Shown in pieces: positions 15,269 to 23,760 of a stretch of DNA of 25,087 nt. The stretch's first letter is position 1, and each line of letters opens with the position of its first letter. The position numbers and the translations under genes were made by a program. The notes under the pieces are model-generated. The model saw only the letters and a list, made by a program, of their open reading frames with translations, made no database searches and was not told the origin of the DNA. This DNA comes from Candidatus Schekmanbacteria bacterium (lineage in GTDB: Bacteria; CSSED10-310; JACPHN01), in the NCBI GenBank assembly GCA_016188575.1, contig JACPHN010000236.1, forward strand, positions 1 to 25,087, read 5' to 3'.

Positions 15269-16363
15269 ATGCACACGACTTTCTCGGGCGCGACGGAGCT
15301 GACCACCTCCGCCCCTGTCGGCCCTCAAAGAAGCTGGCTCCCCATGGCGGCAATCGGCCTGTTGGTAGGGCTGACTGCCGTTGCGCCACTCGCACCTCCC
15401 GCCAGCGCTGGACAATGGCTCATCGAAGTCCGGCCGGCGTGGATGGACGCCTACGGTCATGACCAACACGTCATGACGATTCACGAAGTCGACTCCCAAG
15501 CGGGCCCGACCACCGACCGCCGAACGGGCGTTGCCCTGAATACCGACGCTGGTTTCGCATACGGCCTGCAGGCGTCGTACCAGCAGGATGACTGGGGAAT
15601 CGGGCTGGAGCTCATCCGTTTCCTCAACTCGCAGGTGGTTCCGTCCGAGCGCCGTGCCGCCAACGGCGCTCCCGGAAGCCGCGTGTCCTTCGAGGTGGCC
15701 AACCGCACCTACACCTCTTCGAGCCCAAGTGAGGTCCTGTACTACGGGACAGTTGCCGACACGGAGTTCCAAACCTGGACACTCGATCTTTATGGAACGG
15801 TTCGGTTGGCAACCCGCGCGCACAGCCGCGCAGACCTACGACTCGGCGTCACGACCGGAGATCTGGACAACGACTACCGGGCGCTCGTGGGCATCGACGA
15901 CGTCGCAGGCACCCGCCTGGACGCCCCCGCGAACTACGACCGCATGATCGGCCCGCTCGTCGGCTTGTCCGGCGAGGCGCCACTGGACCGCCACACGCTT
16001 CGCGGCGGCATGGCACTGGCAACGCTGTTCGGCGACAACGAGCTGACCACCTCGACGCGAGACTTCCGCGGCGATCCCGCGGCCTGTCAGTACGAGGCAG
16101 AAGGCTGTCCTTCCACCGCGTATGGGGCACAAGAATCGTTCAAGAAGGAGCTCGATGTCGCTATTCCGGTGTCAAAGCTGCAGGCATGGTACTCCCTCCG
16201 GCTGAGCAGCATGATTTCGCTCGGAGTAGGTCTGGATGCGACGACCTGGTGGGATGTGCCCGTGCAGCCCGGCATGGTCCCCGAAGAGGACGGCAACGAC
16301 GCCTTGCAAGAGAACACCATTGTTTACTGGGGTCACTTGGGGGGGCTGACGTTCGCGTTCTGA
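15269..16363 (+). CDS. Outer-membrane beta-barrel protein
   Basis: The 364-residue product has a strong start (GGAGG about 7 nt before the ATG). An extended signal peptide ends at PPASAGQ near residue 47 (hydrophobic core IGLLVGLTAVAPLAPP). The mature protein alternates polar and hydrophobic residues as transmembrane beta-strands do, with aromatic girdle residues (GLQASYQQDDWGIGLELI, FQTWTLDLYGTVRLA, LQAWYSLRLSSMISLGVGLD). It ends in a C-terminal aromatic strand, GGLTFAF, the usual outer-membrane assembly signal. Long polar loops include a Cys pair near residues 273 and 279. It resembles Lpg1974-like pore-forming barrels in length and pattern, but the family is not certain. Confidence 0.7.
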   Translation: MHTTFSGATELTTSAPVGPQRSWLPMAAIGLLVGLTAVAPLAPPASAGQWLIEVRPAWMDAYGHDQHVMTIHEVDSQAGPTTDRRTGVALNTDAGFAYGLQASYQQDDWGIGLELIRFLNSQVVPSERRAANGAPGSRVSFEVANRTYTSSSPSEVLYYGTVADTEFQTWTLDLYGTVRLATRAHSRADLRLGVTTGDLDNDYRALVGIDDVAGTRLDAPANYDRMIGPLVGLSGEAPLDRHTLRGGMALATLFGDNELTTSTRDFRGDPAACQYEAEGCPSTAYGAQESFKKELDVAIPVSKLQAWYSLRLSSMISLGVGLDATTWWDVPVQPGMVPEEDGNDALQENTIVYWGHLGGLTFAF

Positions 16364-16484
16364 TACCGGATTTCCGCGCCGCCGCCATGCCGTCATCCGG
16401 GAGGCATCCCGCCGAGAAGGGCCGCAATACGAGGATGGCTGCCCCGCGCCCGGTGGGCGGACGTTCTGGGATCGGCCGCCGCGC

Positions 16485-16513
16485 TTGACAGCAGGATTCC
16501 CGACCCATACGCT
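16485..16513 (+). promoter_or_regulatory. Promoter with a perfect -35 box abutting the Asp-box protein gene
   Basis: TTGACA at 16485-16490 matches the -35 consensus fully. A 17-bp spacer leads to TACGCT at 16508-16513 as the -10. Transcription would start near 16520, one or two bases before the ATG at 16522, so the mRNA may be almost leaderless; no Shine-Dalgarno is present there. Starting instead at the ATG at 16534 would leave a leader of about 13 nt. Confidence 0.5.
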
Positions 16514-16521
16514 GGCGGCTC

Positions 16522-18941
16522 ATGGCGCAGCGCATGAGCTTTCACCTGTGGTTGATCCCGTTAGTCGTTCTTGTCGAGTCCGCCGTCGCCGGGGGCCACG
16601 AAGTCGACTCTGGGCTCCGCGTCCCGAAGGTCGGCCTCACGGCGGCTGCGCGGTGGGAGCCTGCCGACGCGCCGTCGGGTGGATTGGTCACGGCGCTCGT
16701 GGTCGACCCGTCGCAGATAACATCGTTTATGCGGGCACCTACCATGGCGGCCTTCATCGGTCGACGGACGGCGGCGCCTCGTGGACCGAAATCGGCTACT
16801 CCGCGTCTCCCGGAATTCCTTCCACGGTTATCGGCGCCCTGCTCATCGATCCCCAGGATCCCAACGTCCTCTTTGCCGCGGCCGGAAACCGCAAGGGAAT
16901 CTATCGCACCTCCGATGGTGGCGCAAGTTGGAGCCACCTGGGCGCGTCTCTCCCCGAGTACCCCGGAGATCCTGCCGGCCTACGGGTGCGTGCAGTCGCC
17001 GTGGACAGCTCACGCGACAGGATTCTTGTCGGGACGGATCGAGCCGCGCCGCTGCCCGATTTCTACCTCGAGGGCGCGGGGTTGTACCACACGGACGACG
17101 ACGGCGCCACCTGGACGCTCTCTGCCGAGGTGCGCAACGTGATCGTCTACGATCTTCTGGTCACTACCTCGCGCCTATTCGTGGCGACCCAGACCGGCCT
17201 GGTCGTCTCGGACGACGGCGGGGCGACATGGATGCCGAGAGATCAGGGGCTGCCGCGCGCGGCCGACATCGTGAACGCCAGCAGCGACCTCGCTCAGAAC
17301 GGCTTGTATGGCGAGGACCCTGCTCCGGTCTGCGACCTCGCTCCCGTGCCCGGAGATCCCTCGCACCTGTTCCTGTTGACTGGAGTCAAGCATCCGGGCG
17401 GAGCCGTCAGCTTCGGGCGCATCTACGAGTCGACCGATGGCGGCGAGAGCTGGATGGACGTGTGGGCGGGCTATCCTGCCCAGGGAACTGGGGTCAGCGC
17501 GCTCGCTGTCAGCCCTGGGGCGAATCCGACTCTGGACGCCGGCCTGAGTTGCGGAGTGCTTTACCGTTCGCACGACTGGGGCGCCACCTGGGAGCTTGCG
17601 GCGAACAATCCCTACGATCACCGCCTCCCGTCCGAGATCCCCTCCGAGGAGGTGCTCGCGTTCGTGGGCCCCATTCTGTTTCACCCATATTCGCCGGACG
17701 TCATCTGGTTTGCGGTCGGCGGCGAGGTGCAGGGGGAGGGAGCCGGCAGTCTCCTGAAGACCACGGATGGGGGCGGCACATGGCACGAGCAGCTCGCTGC
17801 CATGGTGGCCCAGGGTGTTGTGGGCTTCGCCCGCTCACCCGCGGCGGACGAGACCGTTCTGATGACGACAGGAAATGCGATCTGGACCAGCACCGACGGC
17901 GGACTGGGCTGGCAACGCCTGGCGCTGTGGGGCGAGGGCATGGGTGTTTATGCCGGTCTGGAGACAATCGCGCCGGACCCGCTCGACGCCCGCCGGCTGT
18001 TCGTGGGAACGGTCGTGCGCGGGGCCGTGCGCTCGACGGACGGTGGCACCACCTGGGCGCACATCGGTCCGCCGGCCTCGGGGCGCTTACCCGTCTTGAG
18101 CATTGCAGTGAATCCGGTTGACCCCGAGATCGTGTTCCTGGGCACGGGTGGCCGCTACTCCTCGGGCGTGGCGCAGCTCGCCCTCGGCGACGGCACGCGC
18201 CTGGGGGTTTACCGCAGCAGCGACAGTGGCGATTCCTGGGAGCTCCTTGCCGGCGTTGCGGAAGGTCGTCCGGCATACCGCGTCGCCATCGATCCCCGCA
18301 ACCCGCAGGTCGTCTACGCAGCAGCAATGGGGGTCGGCGTCTTCAAATCGACGGACTCCGGTGACACGTGGACCGCGGCCGGCGCGGGGATGGAGCAGAA
18401 GGAGCTGTACGTTCTGGCGCTCGACCCCGCCGATTCGCGCACGCTATACACTGCGACCAACAGGTTTTACGCCGATCAGGGCAATCCCGATGTCACCAAC
18501 TACCTGTATCGCTCTCGCGACGGCGGGGACTCCTGGCAAGTTGTGCCGGCCGAGCCGCTGAGCAGCGGCTTTGAGGCCATCGCGTTCGACGAGCTTCGCC
18601 CGGGCCAGTTGTACCTGGCGGAGCACCGGTACGGGGTCATCGCGATCGACCCGCACGGAAGCTCCGTCTGGCTGCGCAACGGCCTGGTGGAGGACCCGGT
18701 AGTGGACCACAGCTATACGTTCGACCTTTCCTACGATCGTGCCCGGGATCGCCTGCTGGCGGGAAGCTGCGGTCGAGGCGTCCACTTCCTGGCGCTGAAT
18801 ACGGTGGATTTCGGCGCCGTACCGCTGTGGCGACCTGCGGTGACCCCGCTGCTCGCCGTCGCCGCCGGTGTGGGGCTGGCAGCCCTGGCGGCGTGGAAGC
18901 GGCACCTGTTCGAGCGGAGCTCGGGTATTGGCGCGCGATAA
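16522..18941 (+). CDS. Twelve-Asp-box (BNR/sortilin-like) beta-propeller protein, one frameshift near 16712
   Basis: The N-terminus (MSFHLWLIPLVVLVESAVAG) is a signal peptide. Twelve Asp-box turns of the S-x-D-x-G-x-x-W type follow, at about 16761, 16908, 17091, 17208, 17431, 17568, 17760, 17889, 18032, 18216, 18348 and 18513, spaced 117-223 nt apart, as in sialidase/sortilin-like multi-bladed propellers. A C-terminal membrane segment (PLLAVAAGVGLAALAAWKRH) then ends in an Arg-containing tail, which suggests surface anchoring. Coding shifts frame between 16705 and 16720: VTALVVDPS is in the first frame and ADNIVYAGTYHGG in the second, as if one base were missing. The product would be about 806 residues. 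The Asp-box part is intact. No catalytic residues are recognisable, so a binding or structural role is likely. Confidence 0.8.
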
Positions 18942-19035
18942 GGACCTGTTCGCTCTTCGTCTACGCTCGTTGTGATCGATGCCGGTGGGCGCCTGACGGA
19001 GGCCGAGGGGTTCGGGGCTGGAGCCCGAGTGACGG

Positions 19036-19698
19036 TCACAACAACCGCCCATCGCGAATGGCCACCACGCGTTGAACGCGGGCTATGACCGCGGAATCGT
19101 GGGTGCAAATGACGAAGGTCGTTCCGAGCTCGCGGTTGAGCTCGAGGAGCAGATCGATGATCCGGGCGCCGGTCTCGGAGTCGAGATTGGCGGTGGGCTC
19201 GTCGGCCAGCACCAGCACCGGACGGTGAACCAGCGCGCGGGCGATGGCAACACGCTGCTTTTCCCCGCCCGACAGATCGGCAGGGGCGCGGCGCCCCTTT
19301 TCGGCGAGACCGACGCGAGCCAGCGCCTCATCTACGCGTTGGCGGCGTTCGCGGCGGGGAATGCGCCCGAGCAGCAGCGGGTACTCCACGTTCTCGGCGG
19401 CGCTCAGCACCAGGAAAAGATTGAAGTCCTGGAAAACGAAGCCGAGATGCTTTGCACGATAGCGCGCGCGCTGCCGGGCCGAAAGGCGGTAGAGATCCTG
19501 GCCATCGATCGTGATGGCCCCGGACGTCGGCTGGTCGAGCCCCCCCAGCGCGTTGAGCAGAGTCGTCTTGCCGCTTCCCGACGGGCCAATCAGAGCGAGC
19601 AGCTCTCCGGGCTCGATCGCCAGGTCGATGCCGCGCAGCGCGGCGACGGAACTGGCGCCGCTGCCGTACACTTTCGTCAGTTGCTCGACGCGGATCAT
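19036..19698 (-). CDS. ABC transporter ATPase (LolD/MacB-type)
   Basis: The 220-residue ATP-binding subunit carries Walker [10 protein letters not shown] (residues 39-47), Q-loop FQDFNL, signature LSGGEKQR, Walker [10 protein letters not shown] with the catalytic Glu, and the H-loop THD. The sequence is closest in pattern to LolD/MacB/FtsE-type ATPases that work with FtsX-like permeases ([14 protein letters not shown] at the start; ANLDSETG after Walker B). It is the last gene of the leftward operon, overlapping the carrier gene by 4 nt. It would power release of a lipoprotein or other substrate from the inner membrane in the LolCDE manner. Confidence 0.92.
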   Translation of the reverse strand: MIRVEQLTKVYGSGASSVAALRGIDLAIEPGELLALIGPSGSGKTTLLNALGGLDQPTSGAITIDGQDLYRLSARQRARYRAKHLGFVFQDFNLFLVLSAAENVEYPLLLGRIPRRERRQRVDEALARVGLAEKGRRAPADLSGGEKQRVAIARALVHRPVLVLADEPTANLDSETGARIIDLLLELNRELGTTFVICTHDSAVIARVQRVVAIRDGRLL

Positions 19699-20576
19699 GG
19701 GTCGCTCCTGTCGGAAGCCGTGCTCGGCTCCGTGGTCGGCCCCGCGGGTGGTGCTGCCGGCGGGGTAGCGGGTTGGCCGAGAGCGCTCTTTTCGAACCAG
19801 GCATCGGCTGCGGGCGGCAGCGCCTCGATCGAAGTCACCTCCAGCCGCAGCTCGAGATCGTCATGCACGTGGTCGACGATGCGCATCCGCTCGGGCACCG
19901 GGCGGCCCTCCCACTGGCGGGTGGCCTCGATATACACACTCTTGAGATGCTTGCCGGACCGCGAACGGATCTCGCGCCGAATCGGGAGCAGACTGGATTT
20001 GTCGAAGAAGATGGTGCTGTGATTGCGCTTCTGGCCCTCCCTTGGTCGGAGCTCGAGCCCCACGGTGTCACCGAGATCGGTGACGCGAGCATCGTAGGCG
20101 GCGAGGTCCTCGGGAAACAGATCGCTGAACATGGCCCCGGCGAGCGGGCTCTGGCGCGGCGAGATCGCGATGGTTTTCTTCGCACGCGGCAGGAACAGCC
20201 AGGTCTTGTCGTCCCGCTGCAGGAGCGCCTTCCCCTGATCTTTGGGTGGGGACAGGAAATCGACGCGCAAGCGGTTGGGGGCGCCGCGCGACAGCAGCAC
20301 CGCGAATGTCGACGGGGGGCGATCGCGCGGCAGCACGGCAAGCGTCGCCTGCATGCGGACGCGAAGCACATTCCACGCTTCGTCGACTCGTCGTAGCAGA
20401 TCCTCGGCGGTCGGCAGGGGTGCCGCCTGGGCGCGAGCTGCCGCCGGTAACGCAGCGGGCAGCAGGAGGACGGCAGCGAGCGCTACGGCTGGCAAAGTGC
20501 GCGACCAGCGATTGCCGCGCCCGGGTCGTGACTGCAGCCGTGGTGGCATCCGCGCCGGCAGGCGGTTCGCCGTCAT
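19695..20576 (-). CDS. LolA-like outer-membrane lipoprotein-sorting protein
   Basis: The 293-residue product has an unusually long Arg-rich leader, then a hydrophobic signal (TLPAVALAAVLLLPAALPAA) ending near residue 49. The mature part follows COG2834-type lipoprotein-sorting proteins: LLRRVDEAWNVLRVRMQATL as the first helix, then LSRGAPNRLRVDFLSPPKDQ, KTWLFLPRAKKTIAISPRQS, and SLLPIRREIRSRSGKHLKSV. A Pro/Ala/Thr-rich tail follows. Such proteins form an open beta-sheet that cradles a lipid tail. It sits between the second permease and the ATPase, with 4-nt overlaps on both sides, and would be a dedicated periplasmic carrier or sensor for this transporter. Confidence 0.85.
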   Translation of the reverse strand: MTANRLPARMPPRLQSRPGRGNRWSRTLPAVALAAVLLLPAALPAAARAQAAPLPTAEDLLRRVDEAWNVLRVRMQATLAVLPRDRPPSTFAVLLSRGAPNRLRVDFLSPPKDQGKALLQRDDKTWLFLPRAKKTIAISPRQSPLAGAMFSDLFPEDLAAYDARVTDLGDTVGLELRPREGQKRNHSTIFFDKSSLLPIRREIRSRSGKHLKSVYIEATRQWEGRPVPERMRIVDHVHDDLELRLEVTSIEALPPAADAWFEKSALGQPATPPAAPPAGPTTEPSTASDRSDP

Positions 20577-21826
20577 CGCACGCTCCGCCGCAGCGCCTCG
20601 ATGGGATCAAGCTGCGCGGCGCGATGAGCGGGAATCAGGCTCGCCACCGCCGTTGCCAGGAGCAGTGCGCCGATTGCCACGGGCACGGCCAGCGGCTCGA
20701 GCCGCGGGAACAGCCGCGGCCCCGCATTCATCCACATCAACGCCTCGGAGGGGAGCGCGATACCGTGCTGCGCGAGCATCACGGTCGCCGCTGCTCCCGC
20801 CAGCGCGCCGAGCGCGCCGAACACCAGCGCCAGGAGCCCCCCTTCGACGAGGAAAATCCCGCGGACGGCGTTGCGCGGCGTCCCGAGCGCCAGCATCGTG
20901 CCGATTTCGCGCCGGCGCTCGTTGACCGAGAAGAGCTGCGCATTGGCCACCCCAAGCGCCACCGCGACCAGCAAGACCGCGTTCATCACCTGGAGAAAGA
21001 TGCGATTGGCTGTCACGATGCCGAGAAAAAAGCTGCCGCTCTCCCAGTACGTCTGCACCTGCAGCTCCGGGTGCCGGTCCGCTACTGCGGCCGCGACCAG
21101 ATCGCGCAGCGCGTCGAGATTGCCGGGCGCGGGATCGACAAAGATCTTCAGCTCTTGCGCCGCATCGCCGCATCCCATCAGTCGCTGCAGATCGCCCACC
21201 GGCAGGTACACGAAATAGTCCTGCCACGGCGCGCTCCGCTCCAACACGCCTTCCACCGTGAGCTCTTCGGCGGCAAGCTCGCCGTCCGCCGCGGGCACCG
21301 CGAGCGTCAGCGCCTCACCGCGCGTCGCACCGAGCCGCTGGCTGAGCTTGCGGCTGATGTAGGCCGTGCCCGGCTCCAGCGCGCCGAGCCCACCAATCGC
21401 GCGATCCCGAAACGAGCTCATGAGCAACGGCTCGCGGTCCGGCTCGAGCCCCCAAAGCGCAATTCTCGTCGACCCCTCGCGGGCACCCAGCGCCATGCCC
21501 AGAGTGCTCAGGCCCAGGCCAAGCTGCGCGCCGGGCAGCAACGGCTGCAGCGCCGCGCGCAGCTCCTCGGGTCGCACAAACAGGTCACCCCCGCCGGGCG
21601 ATTCGCCTTCGTCGCCCGAGGCAGCGGGCCGCGGCGTGACGCGCAGATGTCCCATCTGTCCCACGACCAGATTCTCGATCAGTTGGTGGCTGACACCGCG
21701 AGCCACCCCGGCGTTGACCATGATCGCGGCCGCCCCCAGGGCCGCCGTGACGCCGACGAGCAGCGACCGTCGCGCGTGGCGCCGGACGTTGCGGGCGCCG
21801 CTCTTGACGACGAGCCCGAACATCAC
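20573..21826 (-). CDS. FtsX-like ABC transporter permease (second)
   Basis: The 417-residue permease has an N-terminal membrane segment (SLLVGVTAALGAAAIMVNAG, residues about 21-41) and a large periplasmic domain to about residue 265. Three more membrane segments follow around the FtsX core (NERRREIGTMLALGTPRNAV and the closing PAHRAAQLDPIEALRR). This is the MacB/LolC/LolE layout. It shares 4-nt ATGA overlaps with both neighbouring genes and probably pairs with the permease of gene 21823-23055 as a heterodimer. Confidence 0.9.
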   Translation of the reverse strand: MMFGLVVKSGARNVRRHARRSLLVGVTAALGAAAIMVNAGVARGVSHQLIENLVVGQMGHLRVTPRPAASGDEGESPGGGDLFVRPEELRAALQPLLPGAQLGLGLSTLGMALGAREGSTRIALWGLEPDREPLLMSSFRDRAIGGLGALEPGTAYISRKLSQRLGATRGEALTLAVPAADGELAAEELTVEGVLERSAPWQDYFVYLPVGDLQRLMGCGDAAQELKIFVDPAPGNLDALRDLVAAAVADRHPELQVQTYWESGSFFLGIVTANRIFLQVMNAVLLVAVALGVANAQLFSVNERRREIGTMLALGTPRNAVRGIFLVEGGLLALVFGALGALAGAAATVMLAQHGIALPSEALMWMNAGPRLFPRLEPLAVPVAIGALLLATAVASLIPAHRAAQLDPIEALRRSVR

Positions 21827-23055
21827 ACGAACCTCAGGGCCCGGATCGGGTCGATGCGGCAGCCATGAATGGCCGGAACCAGAGCCGCCACGACCGCGAG
21901 CGCCACGAGCGCCGCGGCGCCCCCGGCCACGTGCGCGGGCACCAGCACCGGGTAGAAGCGCTCGGTACCCAGTGCGTACACCAGCGCCTGCGCCGTCACG
22001 GGTAGCCCGCGCACCGCCAGCACGCCGATCATGAGCGCCGCAAGCCCCGCCCCCAGACTGGCCGCCAGGCTGGCGATGATGGTGATCTCGAGCATCAGCG
22101 CGCCCAGCACCCGCGCCCGCGTAGTGCCCAGGGCCAGCATGGTGCCGATGTCGCGCGTGCGCTCGAAGACCACGATCAGCGTTGTGTTGGCGATCCCGAA
22201 ACCAATGATCAGGGCCAACGACAGAAAACCGATCGCCAACCCCATCAGACTCGCCTGACTGAGGCGAAGCAAAGGCCCGCCGTACTCCTCCCAGGTCAGG
22301 ATGCGCACCGCCGGATGACCGCCGGCGGCGAGTCGCCCCGCGATTCGCCCGCGCGCCGCGGCCGCATCCCCGCCATCGCGAAGCCGTATCTGCAGGCCGC
22401 TCAGGCCACCGTTCGCCGCCAGCAAGGGCTGCAAGGTGGCGAGCGGGAGGTGAGCGAACAGCTCACCGGCAAGCGGCACTCCCGCCGGCGCCTGAAGCCC
22501 TACGACCAGGAGCTCGTCCCCTTCGTACAACCCGTCGACCGTCGGAAGCAGGACGGTCACGAGCTGACCGGGGCGAAGGTTCAGCCGACGCGCCAGCCCC
22601 TCACCGAGCATGATCTCCTTCCCGACCTGCGGAAGCCGGCCGGCGCTCGCCCTGAGCATCGGGGTGACGAGCACCTCGCGGTTCGCATCGATGCCCGTGA
22701 GCACCACCGGGGCGGACTGTTCCCCCGCCATCACCAATCCCATCGCCGCCAGCCGCGGGGCCACTGCCAGAACTTCCGGGTCGGCAGCAAGCGCCGGCAC
22801 CAGCGACTCGGGTTCCGGGAGCGGGGCGAAGTCCAACGGCACCTCCTCAGTCAGATCGCACACCGGGTTACTCGCCGCAAACACCTGGAGATCACCGATG
22901 AGCGCCTGGCGAAGACCGCGGACCATGTGCTGTTCGAGGCTGACCACGATGGCGCTGCCCACGACGAGCAGGAAGCCGCCGAGCGCCAGCGAGAGGCCGA
23001 GCAGGGCCGCGCGGCGACGGTGAGCGAAAGCGTGGCGCAGGGCAAATCTGAGCAT
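21823..23055 (-). CDS. FtsX-like ABC transporter permease (first)
   Basis: The 410-residue permease begins the leftward operon; GGATAGG lies about 8 nt before the ATG at 23055. It has an N-terminal membrane segment (about residues 15-40), a periplasmic domain, and a C-terminal FtsX module with ERTRDIGTMLALGTTRARVL and the ending CRIDPIRALRFV, typical of LolC/LolE/MacB. Sequence similarity to the second permease is clear in the FtsX core but low in the periplasmic domain, consistent with a heterodimer. The substrate cannot be read from the sequence; the adjacent LolA-like gene suggests a lipoprotein or lipid. Confidence 0.9.
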   Translation of the reverse strand: MLRFALRHAFAHRRRAALLGLSLALGGFLLVVGSAIVVSLEQHMVRGLRQALIGDLQVFAASNPVCDLTEEVPLDFAPLPEPESLVPALAADPEVLAVAPRLAAMGLVMAGEQSAPVVLTGIDANREVLVTPMLRASAGRLPQVGKEIMLGEGLARRLNLRPGQLVTVLLPTVDGLYEGDELLVVGLQAPAGVPLAGELFAHLPLATLQPLLAANGGLSGLQIRLRDGGDAAAARGRIAGRLAAGGHPAVRILTWEEYGGPLLRLSQASLMGLAIGFLSLALIIGFGIANTTLIVVFERTRDIGTMLALGTTRARVLGALMLEITIIASLAASLGAGLAALMIGVLAVRGLPVTAQALVYALGTERFYPVLVPAHVAGGAAALVALAVVAALVPAIHGCRIDPIRALRFV

Positions 23056-23237
23056 GCCACCTATCCCTCAGCGGGCTCTACCGATTGTCTGCACCGAATC
23101 CTTCCTCACGACCTGTCTACTCCACTGGCCGCGCCGCCAGCGGCCTTCTCCGCATCGGCAACGCCGCGAGCCATCCTGGCGAGCCAACCTAGCATCGAAG
23201 CGCGCCCAAGACCATCCTGGCGGCGGTATCGGGTGGA

Positions 23238-23270
23238 CATCCCCGCGAATGCGGGATGCGGAATCCAGAG
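23238..23270 (+). repeat. Degenerate REP-like palindrome
   Basis: CATCCCCGC, a GAAT loop and GCGGGATG form an imperfect stem with one bulged base, followed by CGGAATCCAGAG. The pattern (ATYCCCGCGAAWGCGGGAATCCAG-like) resembles a REP-type palindrome common in proteobacterial intergenic DNA. Only this copy was found in the window. Confidence 0.45.
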
Positions 23271-23617
23271 CACTGGCCGCCAGCGTCGCCGACGTCGCGT
23301 TCATCCATGCGTCAACCGGTCCGAGTGACTCTGGGCGCCATGATCGTGCTGTCGATGTGGATCGTGATCCCATGATCCAGCGAGCCCGTTGTGATCCGTT
23401 GCCCAGCAAGCCGATGAGGCTGGCGGTCGCCTTCGGCGCCCGCAGCTCATCGGCAGGCCGTGCGGCGAGCACGTATTGGGGACGCGCGACCGATGTCAGG
23501 CAAGCGGGTCACGTGGGGCTGTGGCGAGCGGCGCGAAGCGTACCTCATCCCGGACCCCGCATTCGATGAGCCACATCCTGGGACTGTGTCGGCCTGCTCC
23601 CCAGCCGAACGTTTCGG

Positions 23618-23626
23618 TGGTAGAAT
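23618..23626 (+). promoter_or_regulatory. Candidate extended -10 promoter of the coiled-coil gene
   Basis: TGGTAGAAT is a TGn-extended -10 with a hexamer one mismatch from TATAAT. The predicted start of transcription is near 23633, so the hairpin at 23633-23652 would begin at the very 5' end of the mRNA, leaving a leader of about 128 nt. No clear -35 is seen, which is acceptable for an extended -10. Confidence 0.4.
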
Positions 23627-23632
23627 CGATAA

Positions 23633-23652
23633 CGATGCCAGTGTTGGCATCG
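23633..23652 (+). other. 5'-terminal mRNA hairpin
   Basis: CGATGCCA and TGGCATCG form an 8-bp perfect stem with a GTGT loop, directly after the candidate promoter. Such 5' stems often protect mRNA from degradation; an operator is an alternative. Confidence 0.4.
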
Positions 23653-23760
23653 AGACGGAGAGAGCAGACAGGGGTGTATTACACATCGATCTTCCGAAGA
23701 GAAAGAGGCGCTTCCTCCACCGGCTGAACCGGGTGGTTTCCGCGCCGGAGGCCGGATGAC

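Larger units (their letters stand above)
23056..23760. other. Divergent intergenic region with repeat, promoter and hairpin
   Basis: This 705-bp spacer lies between the leftward ABC operon and the rightward gene at 23761. It contains a REP-like palindrome (23238-23270), a plus-strand extended -10 (23618-23626) and a hairpin (23633-23652). Several short open frames in it are Arg/Pro-rich and match no family I know. Confidence 0.5.

Noticed and set aside
20246-23328. Long plus-strand frames opposite the ABC operon
   Set aside because: All lie opposite unambiguous FtsX and LolA-like coding with 4-nt overlaps.
23307-23375. 22-codon hydrophobic open frame (MRQPVRVTLGAMIVLSMWIV start)
   Set aside because: No Shine-Dalgarno, no conservation evidence, and chance occurrence in GC-rich spacer is likely.
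23460-23759. 99-codon frame ending just before the coiled-coil gene
   Set aside because: It spans the likely promoter and hairpin of the next gene and shows no recognisable motif.
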